A stretch of DNA of 64,000 nt from Enteroscipio rubneri (GCF_002899715.1 NZ_PPEK01000006.1:1-64000), one strand, 5' to 3'; positions 42,104 to 51,290 are shown, counted from the first letter of the stretch. Made by a program: numbers and translations. Notes: generated from the sequence alone by a model not told the origin.

Positions 42104-42574
42104 ATGTCTTGCGAACAGAAGAACCCGGTCATCGGCATTATCATGGGATCCGAGAGCGATCTGCCCGCCATGGAGCCCTGCATGAAGCAGCTCGATGAGT
42201 TCGGCGTACCCTACGAGGTGAAGGTGGCAAGCGCCCACCGCAAGCCGGCCGAGGTGCACGAGTGGGCTTCGAAGGCGCACGAGCGCGGCATCCGCGTGAT
42301 CATCGCCGCCGCCGGCAAGGCTGCGCATCTGGGCGGGGTTGTGGCTGCATACACGCCGAACCCGGTCATCACGGTGCCCATGAAGACGAGCGACTTAGGC
42401 GGTTTGGACTCGCTGCTATCGATGGTGCAGATGCCCTCCGGCGTCCCTGTTGCCTGCGTGGCCATCAACGGCGCGAAGAATGCGGCTATCTTGGCCGTGC
42501 AAATCATGGGTACGGGCTGCGACGGCGCTCGTCAGAAGATCATCGACTTCAAGCAGGGCATGGCCGACGCGTAA
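42104..42574 (+). CDS. purE: N5-carboxyaminoimidazole ribonucleotide mutase
   Basis: A 156-aa class I PurE, converting N5-CAIR to CAIR in purine biosynthesis. Substrate-binding motifs are GIIMGSESDLPAM, ASAHRKP with the catalytic His, and AAAGKAAHLGGVVAA. GAAGGAG precedes the ATG at 42104; the frame opens a little earlier at 42080. The usual partner purK is not next to it, and flanking genes belong to other pathways. Confidence 0.97.
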   Translation: MSCEQKNPVIGIIMGSESDLPAMEPCMKQLDEFGVPYEVKVASAHRKPAEVHEWASKAHERGIRVIIAAAGKAAHLGGVVAAYTPNPVITVPMKTSDLGGLDSLLSMVQMPSGVPVACVAINGAKNAAILAVQIMGTGCDGARQKIIDFKQGMADA

Positions 42575-42961
42575 ACGGCGCCGTGCGCGGCGGCAAGATC
42601 GCGGGAAGGCGAATCGAAGAAGACGCTGCGGACTGCCGAGCGCCATCATGTTCTGCCTGTCGGCGCTACGGTGCGCTCGTCACGCTCTGGCGTTGCGCGC
42701 GGCCGTGCGCGGCGTAGAGGGCATCGGCTTGTTCTTCCCAGCGTCCGCTTTGGCAGAGGCGCTGTTGCGGCTGCTGGTAAGAAGGTGTAGACCGCAAGGG
42801 GGTACGGGTTCGTCATCGTGCCCGGCCTGGCGGTGCCCGCTCGCGGCTCTTGCGCTGTTTTTGCCTTCGCCCGCCACCGCAAGCTCCGAGCGAAAAACAA
42901 GCAGGCCGTCGCATCGCTTGCGCGCAACGGATCGACGCTCTCGGCGGTGCGGAGCTTGGCG
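42575..42961. other. Gene-free stretch between convergent genes
   Basis: About 387 GC-rich bases between the converging purE and zf-TFIIB genes. Open frames on both strands have no ribosome site and Arg/Ala-rich translations typical of shadow frames. No clear terminator with a U-tract is seen. Confidence 0.45.
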
Positions 42962-43297
42962 CTAGTCTCCGAAATCGAATAGGTCGCTCAGGAAGCTCTC
43001 GGGCTTCTTCTTTTTGCGAATCCTCTTGTCGTAGTCGCCGGGACGCCGCTCGTCGAAGCGACGTCCATCGCGATATGTGTGCTCATCGTAGCGTCGTTTG
43101 TCGTAGCGATCTTCGCCAGCATACCGACTATCCTCGTACGGAGCTGCGGAAGGTGCGAACTGGGAATTCGACCGATCGACGATCTTGTCCAGCTCGCCGC
43201 GGTCAAGCCATACGCCGCGACACTGCGGGCAGTAGTCGATTTCAATTCCTTGGCGCTCGCTCATCACCAACTCAACGTTGCAGAGGGGGCATTTCAT
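42962..43297 (-). CDS. zf-TFIIB-domain protein
   Basis: A 111-aa protein with a zf-TFIIB zinc ribbon at residues 1-41 (MKCPLCNVELVMSERQGIEI, YCPQCRGVWLDRGELDKIVD). The rest is a disordered segment rich in Arg, Asp and Tyr, then KKKKPESFLSDLFDFGD. Function is unknown for these widespread proteins. The ATG at 43297 starts directly with the first zinc-binding motif. Confidence 0.85.
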   Translation of the reverse strand: MKCPLCNVELVMSERQGIEIDYCPQCRGVWLDRGELDKIVDRSNSQFAPSAAPYEDSRYAGEDRYDKRRYDEHTYRDGRRFDERRPGDYDKRIRKKKKPESFLSDLFDFGD

Positions 43298-43647
43298 AGG
43301 ATTCTGCTCTCTCCCGGGCTGCGCGCTTCCCCGCGCGAGCGTACCTGTACCTATCCGGCTTGCCGAACGTATGCGCATGATATCGCATGCTCCGGCTTTT
43401 GCGCCGGTAGGATCGCGATGCGTTACGCCGATTTGACATTGCTGCGCGTTCGGTGCCGCAGCGCCGCTCGCGATCTCCGCGACGATCTTCGTGCTCTTCC
43501 CTTCGCGGATGCGCCCCGCCGCGTGGGAGCTGGTTTGCTATCATGGAGGAGACGTATTCACGTACATCCTTTGTTTGGGACGGCAGCGGCGCCCCGCCGG
43601 TGCCGTTCTTGATGCGGACTATGAGAAACGAAGCAGGCGAGGCGCAT
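43298..43647. other. Gene-free stretch upstream of iorA
   Basis: About 350 bases. A short hairpin (CCGGCTTTTGCGCCGG, near 43392) and a possible -10 TATCAT near 43540 are visible. The iorA frame stays open through part of this region, so an earlier iorA start at 43543 or 43621 cannot be excluded. Confidence 0.4.
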
Positions 43648-45957
43648 ATGGCGAAGAGACTTCTGATGGGGAACGAGGCGTTCGCACACGCTGCGCTGGA
43701 GGCGGGCGTGCGCGTGGTGGCGGGCTATCCGGGAACGCCGTCATCCGAGCTCATCGAGACGGTGGCGAAGCTGCACGCCGATGGAGCCGCGCGCGGCATC
43801 CACGTGGAGTGGTCCACGAACGAGAAGAGCGCGCTCGAGTTGCTGGCCGGCGCGTCGTACACCGGCGCGCGCTGCCTGTTCACCTGCAAGCAGGTGGGCC
43901 TCAACGTGGCGAGCGATGCGCTCATGAGCCTGAACTACGTGGGCGTGAAGGGCGGCATGGTGCTGTTCGTGGCCGACGATCCGGGCCCCATCTCGTCGCA
44001 GACCGAGCAGGACACGCGCCGCTTTGCGTCGTTCGCCAAGCTGCCCGTGTTCGACCCCGCTACGCCCGATCAGGGATTCGCCATGATGCAGGCCGCCTTC
44101 GACCTGTCCGAGCGCTACCGCACGCCCGTCATCGTGCGGCCCACCACGCGCATCAACCACGCTTCGACGTTCTTCGACGTGGCGGACGCCACCGAGGCGC
44201 GCCCGGTGCCCAAGGAGGGTTTCCAGCGCGATTCCAAGTGGGTCATCTTCCCGCGTCGCGCCTTCCAGGCGCACGGCGAGATCAACGAGCGCCTGGCGGC
44301 GATCGCGCACGATTTCGCCGACGAGCCGGCGCTCGCGGCGTTCAACCCGATGTTTGACGGAGGGAGAGAAGAATCAGGAAGCGCCCGCGCTGCGTCTGCG
44401 ACCTCCGATTCCGCTTGCACTGCTCCCTCCGACGCCGAATCCGCTGGCGCCGCTGTCCCCTCTGCAGATTCAGGAACGCAAACAAATGTTTCACGTGAAA
44501 CATTCGCAGCAGCACCGCGTCTCGGCATCGTGGCGGGCGGCGTGTCGGCCGCCTACGCTCGCGAGGCCCTGCGCATGGTGGAAGCGCGCGCAGCGGCGTC
44601 CGGCGCGGAAATGCCGGCCTATCGATTCTGGCAGGTGGGCACGCCCTACCCCTTCCCGGAGGAAACGGCCGCGCGGTTCGTCGAAGGCCTCGATGAGGTG
44701 CTCGTGCTGGAGGAGCTCGACCACGTGCTGGAGGACGCGCTGCTCGTGCACGCCGCCCGCACGCACTCCTCCTACGAGGTGCGCGGCCGCCTGGCCGGCG
44801 ATGCGCGCGACCGCGGCGAGAACGACGTGGACGACATCGCCCAGCGCATCGCGCGCTTCCTCGGCATCCCCGATGCCGTCGCGCCCGCGAACGCACTTGC
44901 GGCCTACGCTGCCGAAGACGACCCGCTGCCCGTGCGCCCACCCGTGTTGTGCGCCGGCTGCCCCCATCGCGGCAGCTTCTACGCGGTGAAGCGCGCGCTG
45001 GGCAAAACGCCCGCCGTGTTGTGCGGCGACATCGGGTGCTACACGCTGGGCAATGCCATGCCGCTCGATGCGGTGGACACGTGCCTGTGCATGGGCGCGG
45101 GCATCACGATGGCGCAGGGTTTCGCCGTGGCCGAGCCGCATAAGAAGACGCTTGCGTTCGTAGGCGATTCGACGTTCTTCGCCAGCGGCCTGCCGGGCAT
45201 CGTGAACGCCGTGTACAACGGCCACGACATCACCGTGTGCGTGCTCGACAACGCTACCACGGCCATGACGGGGTCGCAACCGCACCCCGGAACAGGCCAA
45301 ACGCTCATGGGACCGAAGCGCGAGCCCATCTCTATCCAGCGCGTGCTGGAAGCGGTCGGCTTCGGCTGCATCGTGCATGCCGATCCGCTCGATCTGGACG
45401 CGTCGGTGGCCGCTGCGCGAGAGGCGCTCGACTACGAAGGTCCCAGCGCCATCCTGTTCGAGTCTCCCTGCGTGCAGCTAGTGAAGCCGGCCGAACCAGC
45501 CGCCGTGAGCGTCGAAATCTGCACGGGCTGCAAGAAGTGCATCACCGAGATCGGGTGCCCGGCCATCGGCTTCGACGCCGACGCGCGCGGTCCGCGCAGC
45601 AAAGAGCGAGGCCAGGCGTTCGTCGACGCCAGCCTGTGCAACGGCTGCGGACTGTGCACCCAGGTGTGCCCCTTCGACGCGCTGCGAGTTCCGCCGGCTT
45701 GCCAGCCGGTGGAACCTGCCGACACTGCGGCTTCCCGCAGTGCCCGACCTCGCCGCGCTGACGAAGGCTCGCGTGCTGAAGCACCCCACGCCTTCGCCAG
45801 CCCGTCGATCTCAGGCACTGCGGAAACCCTCGCTGACGTCGATGGACCTGCGGCTGTTTCACGTGAAGCATCGTCGGACGCTGGGAGCATCAAGGACGTT
45901 GGACGCGCGGCGGCCGCGGACGGATCCGCGGCGGCGGAAGGGGGTTCCCATGCGTAA
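43648..45957 (+). CDS. iorA: Indolepyruvate ferredoxin oxidoreductase alpha subunit
   Basis: A thiamine-diphosphate enzyme of 769 residues oxidising arylpyruvates (from Trp, Phe, Tyr) to aryl-acetyl-CoA with ferredoxin reduction. The N-terminal domain has AGYPGTPSSELIE; the TPP domain has GDIGCYTLG and CMGAGITMAQG with VGDSTFFASG; two 4Fe-4S motifs follow (CTGCKKCITEIGCP near 625, CNGCGLCTQVCP near 664). It is longer than usual because of a Ser/Ala-rich insert around 235-285 and a low-complexity tail after 680. Both of these carry parS sequence. iorB overlaps by eight bases. Confidence 0.93.
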   Translation: MAKRLLMGNEAFAHAALEAGVRVVAGYPGTPSSELIETVAKLHADGAARGIHVEWSTNEKSALELLAGASYTGARCLFTCKQVGLNVASDALMSLNYVGVKGGMVLFVADDPGPISSQTEQDTRRFASFAKLPVFDPATPDQGFAMMQAAFDLSERYRTPVIVRPTTRINHASTFFDVADATEARPVPKEGFQRDSKWVIFPRRAFQAHGEINERLAAIAHDFADEPALAAFNPMFDGGREESGSARAASATSDSACTAPSDAESAGAAVPSADSGTQTNVSRETFAAAPRLGIVAGGVSAAYAREALRMVEARAAASGAEMPAYRFWQVGTPYPFPEETAARFVEGLDEVLVLEELDHVLEDALLVHAARTHSSYEVRGRLAGDARDRGENDVDDIAQRIARFLGIPDAVAPANALAAYAAEDDPLPVRPPVLCAGCPHRGSFYAVKRALGKTPAVLCGDIGCYTLGNAMPLDAVDTCLCMGAGITMAQGFAVAEPHKKTLAFVGDSTFFASGLPGIVNAVYNGHDITVCVLDNATTAMTGSQPHPGTGQTLMGPKREPISIQRVLEAVGFGCIVHADPLDLDASVAAAREALDYEGPSAILFESPCVQLVKPAEPAAVSVEICTGCKKCITEIGCPAIGFDADARGPRSKERGQAFVDASLCNGCGLCTQVCPFDALRVPPACQPVEPADTAASRSARPRRADEGSRAEAPHAFASPSISGTAETLADVDGPAAVSREASSDAGSIKDVGRAAAADGSAAAEGGSHA
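44487..44502. promoter_or_regulatory. parS site inside iorA
   Basis: Perfect TGTTTCACGTGAAACA, read in the iorA frame as part of NVSRETF within a Ser/Ala-rich linker. Confidence 0.85.
45855..45870. promoter_or_regulatory. Near-consensus parS site in iorA tail
   Basis: TGTTTCACGTGAAGCA, one mismatch from parS, read as AVSREAS in the low-complexity C-terminal tail of IorA. Confidence 0.6.
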
Positions 45958-46546
45958 CGTGCTGCTCACGGGAGTTGGCGGCCAGGGCACGGTGCTGGCA
46001 GCGAAAGTGCTGGCCCAGGCCGCGCAAGACAAGGGTTGGCAGGTGCGCACGGCCGAGACCATCGGCATGGCGCAACGCGGCGGCAACGTGGTGTCGCATG
46101 TGCGCATGGGCGACGCGGGCGAGGAGGTGTTCGCGCCGTTGCTGGCCGAGGGAACCGCCGACCTCGTCATCGCGTTCGAGCCGGCCGAGGCCGCGCGCGT
46201 GCTGCCGTTCCTCGCTCCTGAAGGCCTGCTGGTCACCGCGACCACGGCCATCCAGCCGGTCACGGCGGCGCTGTCCGACCGGCCGTACCGCGCCGACGAC
46301 GTGATCGCGCGCATCGAGCGATCGCTGGCCGGCACCGGCGCGCGCTTCGTCGCCGTCAACGACGTCGCGCTCACCGACGAAGTGGGCAGCCGCAAGGTGC
46401 TGAACTCGGTGCTGCTGGCCAGTGCGCTGAGCGTCGGCGCGATACCGCTCGACCTCGACGACCTGCGGCGCGCGCTCGAGGAGTGCGTCAAGCCCCGCTT
46501 CGTCGCCCTCAACCTGGCAGCCGTCGACGCGGTGGCGGGGATGTAG
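45950..46546 (+). CDS. iorB: Indolepyruvate ferredoxin oxidoreductase beta subunit
   Basis: A 198-aa gamma-type subunit of 2-oxoacid:ferredoxin oxidoreductases, starting MRNVLLTGVGGQGTVLAAKV and with ETIGMAQRGGNVVSHVR, both typical of IorB. GGAAGGGGG precedes the ATG, which lies eight bases inside the end of iorA, so the subunits are translationally coupled. It forms the catalytic complex with IorA. Confidence 0.95.
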   Translation: MRNVLLTGVGGQGTVLAAKVLAQAAQDKGWQVRTAETIGMAQRGGNVVSHVRMGDAGEEVFAPLLAEGTADLVIAFEPAEAARVLPFLAPEGLLVTATTAIQPVTAALSDRPYRADDVIARIERSLAGTGARFVAVNDVALTDEVGSRKVLNSVLLASALSVGAIPLDLDDLRRALEECVKPRFVALNLAAVDAVAGM

Positions 46547-46640
46547 AACCGAAAGAGCATGCTTTCCGCCGTGTCCGTCTCAGAGGGATGCTGCTATACT
46601 AATGCCCCCGGTGGTATGGGCAATAGAAGGCGAGGGCGCC

Positions 46641-47627
46641 ATGCGAGAGACGATGGATCGGGCGTGGCTGGCGGAAGCGGTAGAGCTGGCGCGCGAATTG
46701 GCGCATGCGTATCTCATCGAGCCATCGGAGGAGAACGTTCAGTTCATCGCCGGCGCCATGGATCCGCAGCTTTTGTCGCTCATCGGAACGGGCAAGCACG
46801 AATTCTACGCGGATATCGCGTCGTTCTTCGAAGGGCTCGAGCGCGATCAACAGGAGGCCCAGGGAGTCGTATTCGAGATTCTCGACGAGTATTACGAGCC
46901 TCGGCCGATCGGCTGCGACTCGTGCCTCGTGATCGGCACGTTGTGGGTGCGCGAGCGCCCTGACCGGCCCAAGCCGTTGCTCGTGGAGATGGACACGCGT
47001 TTCACGATCGTGTTCCGCCGCGAAGGCGGCCGTTGGCTGCTGACCCATCTCCATCATTCCACGCCAAACCTCGACCAGCGCCGCGACGAGTACTACCCGA
47101 AAACTGCTACCGAGCAGGCGAACGCCGCGCTCGAATACTCCAAGGCGCTGGAGCGCCGTGCCGAGCTGGACTCCATGACCGAGCTGCTGAACCACGCCGC
47201 GTTCGAGAAGCACGTGGCGGCTGCGCTCATCGAGGGTGCCGAAGACAACGCCTTCTTCATGATCGATCTCGACAACTTCAAGACCGTGAACGACACACTC
47301 GGCCATCCTGAGGGCGACCGGGTTATCGAGGAGTTCGCCGACGTGCTGGAGCAGGTGTTTCCCCGCGACGCGCTCGTCGGCCGCATGGGCGGCGACGAGT
47401 TCGCCGTGTTCTCCACGAATCCGTTATCCGCTGACGATGCCGAAGCTAAGGCCCGCGAGCTCATCGAGACGTGGTGCGACCGTTCCGCCCAGCGCGCTGT
47501 GGAGCTGGGATGTTCGGTGGGTATCGTGCGCGTGGTGCGCGGCCGCACGTTCTTCGACCTCTACCGTGCGGCCGATCAGGCGTTGTACGCCAGCAAGGGA
47601 AACGGCAAAGCCTGCTTCAGCTGGTGA
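46641..47627 (+). CDS. Diguanylate cyclase with N-terminal NTF2/SnoaL-like domain
   Basis: A 328-aa cytoplasmic protein. Residues 10-145 look like an NTF2/SnoaL-type ligand pocket (DIASFFEGLERDQQEAQGVV, RFTIVFRREGGRWLLTHLHH). A helical linker leads to a GGDEF domain (DSMTELLNHAAFEKH, FFMIDLDNFKTVNDTLGH, GRMGGDEFAVF) with an intact catalytic motif and no RxxD inhibitory site at the usual place. It should make cyclic di-GMP in response to a bound ligand. GGCGAGGG precedes the ATG; TATACT at 46597-46602 is a likely -10. It lies between iorAB and the ligase gene. Confidence 0.9.
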   Translation: MRETMDRAWLAEAVELARELAHAYLIEPSEENVQFIAGAMDPQLLSLIGTGKHEFYADIASFFEGLERDQQEAQGVVFEILDEYYEPRPIGCDSCLVIGTLWVRERPDRPKPLLVEMDTRFTIVFRREGGRWLLTHLHHSTPNLDQRRDEYYPKTATEQANAALEYSKALERRAELDSMTELLNHAAFEKHVAAALIEGAEDNAFFMIDLDNFKTVNDTLGHPEGDRVIEEFADVLEQVFPRDALVGRMGGDEFAVFSTNPLSADDAEAKARELIETWCDRSAQRAVELGCSVGIVRVVRGRTFFDLYRAADQALYASKGNGKACFSW

Positions 47628-47834
47628 TGGGCGAGCGGAACGCGCGGCGACGAAGTTGCGGGTTTGCAATCGCGCTCGCTTCGCCTAGAATGGATGCATG
47701 GAACACGTGAACGACATCTTCTCCTCTCCAGCCGTGGTTTCGGCAGGGCGATGGCTCTAGCTTCAAGACTCGCGCTTGCGGGCTTGAAGCATTTTCATAC
47801 CCTGTAGAAGACCATCGTCCGAAAGAGGATCATC

Positions 47835-49076
47835 ATGCAGCTTACCAGCGACCAGTTCGCGCTCATCAAAGACCAGTTCAAAACGCTCAAGGAACGCTCG
47901 CCGTTCTACGCGAGCAAGTTCGAGGGCATCGACCTTGCCGACGTGCAAACTCAAGAAGACTTCGAGAAGCTCCCATTCTCCGAGAAGGACGACCTGCGCA
48001 ACGCCTATCCGCTGGGGCTGCAGGCCGTTCCCGACGAGGAGATCGTGCGCGTCCATTCGTCGAGTGGCACCACGGGTACGCCCGTCGTCATCCCCTACAC
48101 GAAACAGGACGTCATCGACTGGGCTATCCAGTTTGCTCGCTGCTACGAAACGGCTGGCATCACCAACAAAGACCGCATCCACATCACGCCCGGCTACGGC
48201 CTTTGGACGGCGGGGATCGGTTTCCAGCTGGGCGCCGAACGCCTGGGCGCCATGGCCATTCCCATGGGGCCGGGCAACACCGAGAAGCAGCTTCGCATGA
48301 TGCAGGACTTGAAGTCCACCGTCCTGTGCGCCACCAGCTCCTACGCGTTGTTGCTGGCCGAGGAGATTGCCGAACGAGGCATTCGCGACAAGATATGCTT
48401 GAGCAAGGGCGTCATCGGAAGCGAGCGGTGGGGCGACAAGATGCGCCAGCGCATCGCCGGCGAACTGGGCGTGGAGATATACGACATCTACGGCCTCACC
48501 GAGGTGTACGGTCCCGGCATCGGCATCTCGTGCGACGAGCATCACGGTATGCACGTCTGGGACGACTACGTGTACTGCGAGATCGTGGATCAGATCACCG
48601 GCGAACCGGTGCCCGACGGTGAAGTGGGCGAGCTCGTGCTGACCACGCTGCGCAAGCAGGGCGCGCCGCTCATCCGCTACCGCACGCACGACCTCACGCG
48701 CATCATCCCTGGCGACTGCCCATGCGCGTTCGGCCATCGTCATCCGCGCATCGATACGCTCACCGGCCGTACCGACGACATGTTCAAAGTGAAGGGCTGC
48801 AACATCTTCCCTGCTCAGGTGGAGGAGGTTATCAGCATCACCGACGGCGCATCGTCCGAGTATCAGGTGATGATCGAGCATATCATGGGCAAGGACGTGC
48901 TCACGGTGCTGTTCGAGACGCCTCTCGAGGGCGAATCGAAGGAGCGCGCCGAACAGGAGCTGGCCATGATCTTCAAGGCGAAGTGCGGCTGCACCCCCGA
49001 CGCCAAAGGCGTTCCCATGGGCGAGCTGCCTCGCAGCGAGAAAAAGACCAAGCGCATCTTCGACAGCCGGTACTAG
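47835..49076 (+). CDS. paaK: Phenylacetate-CoA ligase family enzyme
   Basis: A 413-aa AMP-forming ligase of the PaaK group. It shows the ATP-binding loop VHSSSGTTGTP, YDIYGLTEVYGPG, the hinge region RYRTHDLTRI and GRTDDMFKVKGCNIFPAQVE. It joins arylacetates to CoA, or runs in reverse to gain ATP from aryl-acetyl-CoA. Beside iorAB the second direction makes sense: aromatic amino acids are oxidised to aryl-acetyl-CoA and then to the free acid with energy gain. GAGGATC precedes the ATG. Confidence 0.92.
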   Translation: MQLTSDQFALIKDQFKTLKERSPFYASKFEGIDLADVQTQEDFEKLPFSEKDDLRNAYPLGLQAVPDEEIVRVHSSSGTTGTPVVIPYTKQDVIDWAIQFARCYETAGITNKDRIHITPGYGLWTAGIGFQLGAERLGAMAIPMGPGNTEKQLRMMQDLKSTVLCATSSYALLLAEEIAERGIRDKICLSKGVIGSERWGDKMRQRIAGELGVEIYDIYGLTEVYGPGIGISCDEHHGMHVWDDYVYCEIVDQITGEPVPDGEVGELVLTTLRKQGAPLIRYRTHDLTRIIPGDCPCAFGHRHPRIDTLTGRTDDMFKVKGCNIFPAQVEEVISITDGASSEYQVMIEHIMGKDVLTVLFETPLEGESKERAEQELAMIFKAKCGCTPDAKGVPMGELPRSEKKTKRIFDSRY

Positions 49077-49077
49077 A

Positions 49078-49104
49078 GTTCCGTTTGCCAACGGCAAACG
49101 GAAC
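49078..49104 (+). terminator. Hairpin after paaK
   Basis: A perfect 12-bp stem (49078-49089 with 49093-49104) with a three-base loop directly after the paaK stop; no U-tract. Confidence 0.7.
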
Positions 49105-49117
49105 GTGCGACGCTCCA

Positions 49118-49217
49118 CGGCGCTGAGGCACACCGCCTTCGTGCGATCTCGAAGACTTCCGTACCAAAGTACGCTTCGCCTTTGCGATCCCGCGAATTCG
49201 GGTGCACCTCAGCGCCG
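49118..49217 (+). ncRNA. Candidate structured RNA or large hairpin
   Basis: CGGCGCTGAGG (49118-49128) and CCTCAGCGCCG (49207-49217) close a 100-base segment. Inside, GTACCAAAGTAC forms a small hairpin flanked by CGAAG/CTTCG, and TTCGTGCGATC faces GATCCCGCGAA with two mismatches. The nested pairing suggests one long imperfect stem. No known RNA family is recognised, and expression is not shown. Confidence 0.35.
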
Positions 49218-49598
49218 ATCGCTGGCATAGCAACCGTTCGTTCGCAGGGGAATCACGAACTTCTCGCTGTGCGAACTGCTCCACTATGGTAAAGTAAGCC
49301 TATGCATTCCGAGAAGGTACATACTGACGCTGAACAGCGCTGGCAACTCCAGTTCGCCGTTGCGGCTGCGCTGCGCGCCTTCGCGCCGCGGTCTTCCGAG
49401 TGCTTGGCGACGTTCGCCACAAGCCGTACGGCTTCTTCGCACGACGGTTCCGTCTACTGCGCCCTTCCTTATTATTCCTATCGATACCTCTAGCACATGG
49501 GTTTGCCCGTGGTGCTGCGTCCGTGCCGCGTCTCGACATGGCGCGCCTGCAGCTGGCAAAGTCATGTGCGCCACCGCGAGGGCCCGCTCCCGGCGCAT

Positions 49599-49614
49599 TG
49601 TTTCACGTGAAACA
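49599..49614. promoter_or_regulatory. parS site
   Basis: Perfect TGTTTCACGTGAAACA in intergenic DNA. Confidence 0.88.
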
Positions 49615-49646
49615 TCTGTTCCTTTATCGCAGGACGCAGTGGCAAG

Positions 49647-49662
49647 TGTTTCACGTGAAACA
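49647..49662. promoter_or_regulatory. parS site
   Basis: Perfect TGTTTCACGTGAAACA, 48 bases from the previous site (start to start), about four to five helical turns away. Confidence 0.88.
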
Positions 49663-49742
49663 CTTCGAGATGCCAAGGGCTCGATTCCAACGGAAAGCGA
49701 GCGACGCGTCGTCGGCTCGCATGAGACGATAGGAATACTCCC

Positions 49743-51287
49743 ATGATCGAAAAGATATGCATGGTGCTCATTTTCGTCGGCGTGGCGGTGGGCGTCGGCA
49801 TCTACTGCCGACGACACACCGGCACCGTCGACGGGTTCATTCTGGGCGGCCGCAACGTGGGGCCGTGGCTCTCCGCGTTCGCATTCGGCACGAGCTACTT
49901 CTCCGCCGTCATCTTCGTGGGATACGCCGGCCAGTTCGGCTGGAAATACGGCGTCGCCGCCACGTGGATCGGCATCGGCAATGCCATCCTGGGCAGCTTG
50001 CTGGCCTGGTGGGTGCTCGGCCCGCGCACGCGCGAGATGACGCACCGCCTGGGCGCGTCCACGATGCCCGAGTTCTTCGGCGCGCGTTACCAGTCGAAGG
50101 GCTTGCGCATCGCGGCCGCGGCCATCATCTTCGTGTTCCTCATCCCGTACACGGCCAGCGTCTACAACGGCCTGTCGCGTCTGTTCGGCATGGCGTTCGG
50201 GCTGCCCTACGAGTGGTGCGTCATCGGCATGGCCGTTATCACCTGCATCTACGTGGTGCTGGGCGGCTACATGGCCACCGTCATGAACGACTTCATCCAG
50301 GGCATCGTCATGCTGTTGGGCATTGTGGCGGTCATCGTGGCCGTGCTGGTGAACAACGGCGGCTTCACCGAGGCCCTCACCACGCTCTCGCTCATCCCGG
50401 CCGAGGGGTCCGAGATGGCCGGCCCGTTCGTGAGCTTCTTCGGGCCGAACCTGCCCGACCTGCTGGGCGTCATCGTGCTGACCAGCCTGGGCACGTGGGG
50501 CCTGCCGCAGATGGTGCAGAAGTTCTACGCCATCAAGAGCGGTCCCGCCATCAAGCAGGGCGCCATCATCTCCACCGTGTTCGCGATGGTGGTGGCGGGC
50601 GGCAGCTACTTCCTGGGCGGGTTCGGCCGCCTGTACGGCGGGCAGGTTGAGATGACGGCCGCCGGCACGCCGGTGTACGATTCCATCATCCCCACCATGC
50701 TGTCCACGCTGCCCGACCTGCTCATCGGCATCGTGATCGTGCTGGTGCTGAGCGCGTCCATGTCCACGCTGTCGTCGCTCGTGCTCACGTCGTCGTCCAC
50801 GCTCACGCTCGATCTCATCAAGGACAACCTCGTGAAGAACATGAGCGAGAAGAAGCAGCTGTCGTACATGCGCGTGCTGCTGGTGGTGTTCATCGTGATC
50901 TCGGCGGTGCTGGCGCTCGTGCAGTACAACTCGTCCATCACGTTCATTGCGCAGCTCATGTCCATCAGCTGGGGCGCGCTGGCCGGTTCGTTCTTGGGCC
51001 CGTTTTTCTGGGGACTGTTCTCCAAGCGCATTTCGCGTCCGGCCGTGTGGGCCAGCTTCATCGTGGGCGTGGGCCTGACCACGGGGAACATGATCGCCGG
51101 GTTCATGGGCACGGCGTTCATCGCCAGCCCCATCAATTGCGGCGCCATCGCTATGGTGCTGTCGCTGGTCATCGTGCCGGTGGTGAGCCTGTTCACGAAG
51201 CGCGTGGACTTCGAGGTGGACCCACCGCACGTGGAAGGCGCCATCGACCGCGAGTACGAGCAGGAGCTAGAAGCGGAGCAGGCATAA
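49743..51287 (+). CDS. Sodium:solute symporter family transporter
   Basis: A 514-aa membrane protein with about 13 segments of the SSS family (PutP/PanF type). Typical stretches are GFILGGRNVGPWLSAFAFGT with ASYFSAV-like sodium-site residues, GASTMPEFFGARY and LSASMSTLSSLVLTSSSTLT, which holds Ser/Thr residues of the sodium site. The C-terminus is acidic. The substrate is unknown; beside iorAB/paaK an amino acid or organic acid is a guess. Two parS sites lie directly upstream. Confidence 0.92.
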   Translation: MIEKICMVLIFVGVAVGVGIYCRRHTGTVDGFILGGRNVGPWLSAFAFGTSYFSAVIFVGYAGQFGWKYGVAATWIGIGNAILGSLLAWWVLGPRTREMTHRLGASTMPEFFGARYQSKGLRIAAAAIIFVFLIPYTASVYNGLSRLFGMAFGLPYEWCVIGMAVITCIYVVLGGYMATVMNDFIQGIVMLLGIVAVIVAVLVNNGGFTEALTTLSLIPAEGSEMAGPFVSFFGPNLPDLLGVIVLTSLGTWGLPQMVQKFYAIKSGPAIKQGAIISTVFAMVVAGGSYFLGGFGRLYGGQVEMTAAGTPVYDSIIPTMLSTLPDLLIGIVIVLVLSASMSTLSSLVLTSSSTLTLDLIKDNLVKNMSEKKQLSYMRVLLVVFIVISAVLALVQYNSSITFIAQLMSISWGALAGSFLGPFFWGLFSKRISRPAVWASFIVGVGLTTGNMIAGFMGTAFIASPINCGAIAMVLSLVIVPVVSLFTKRVDFEVDPPHVEGAIDREYEQELEAEQA

Positions 51288-51290
51288 CCC

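Larger units (their letters stand above)
49105..49742. other. Long gene-free stretch with folded segment and two parS sites
   Basis: About 638 bases between paaK and the symporter gene. It holds a long inverted repeat at 49118-49217 and parS sites at 49599 and 49647. A 63-codon frame at 49302-49493 has no similarity or ribosome site and is not called. Confidence 0.6.

Noticed and set aside
42646-42927. 93-codon minus frame downstream of purE
   Set aside because: Arg/Ala/Pro-rich translation and no ribosome site.
49302-49493. 63-codon + frame MHSEKVHTDAEQ...
   Set aside because: No ribosome binding site, no similarity, and lies in a stretch with repeats and parS sites; not enough to call a gene.
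49284-51230. 648-codon minus strand frame opposite the symporter
   Set aside because: Arg/His/Glu-rich low-complexity translation antisense to a clear SSS transporter.
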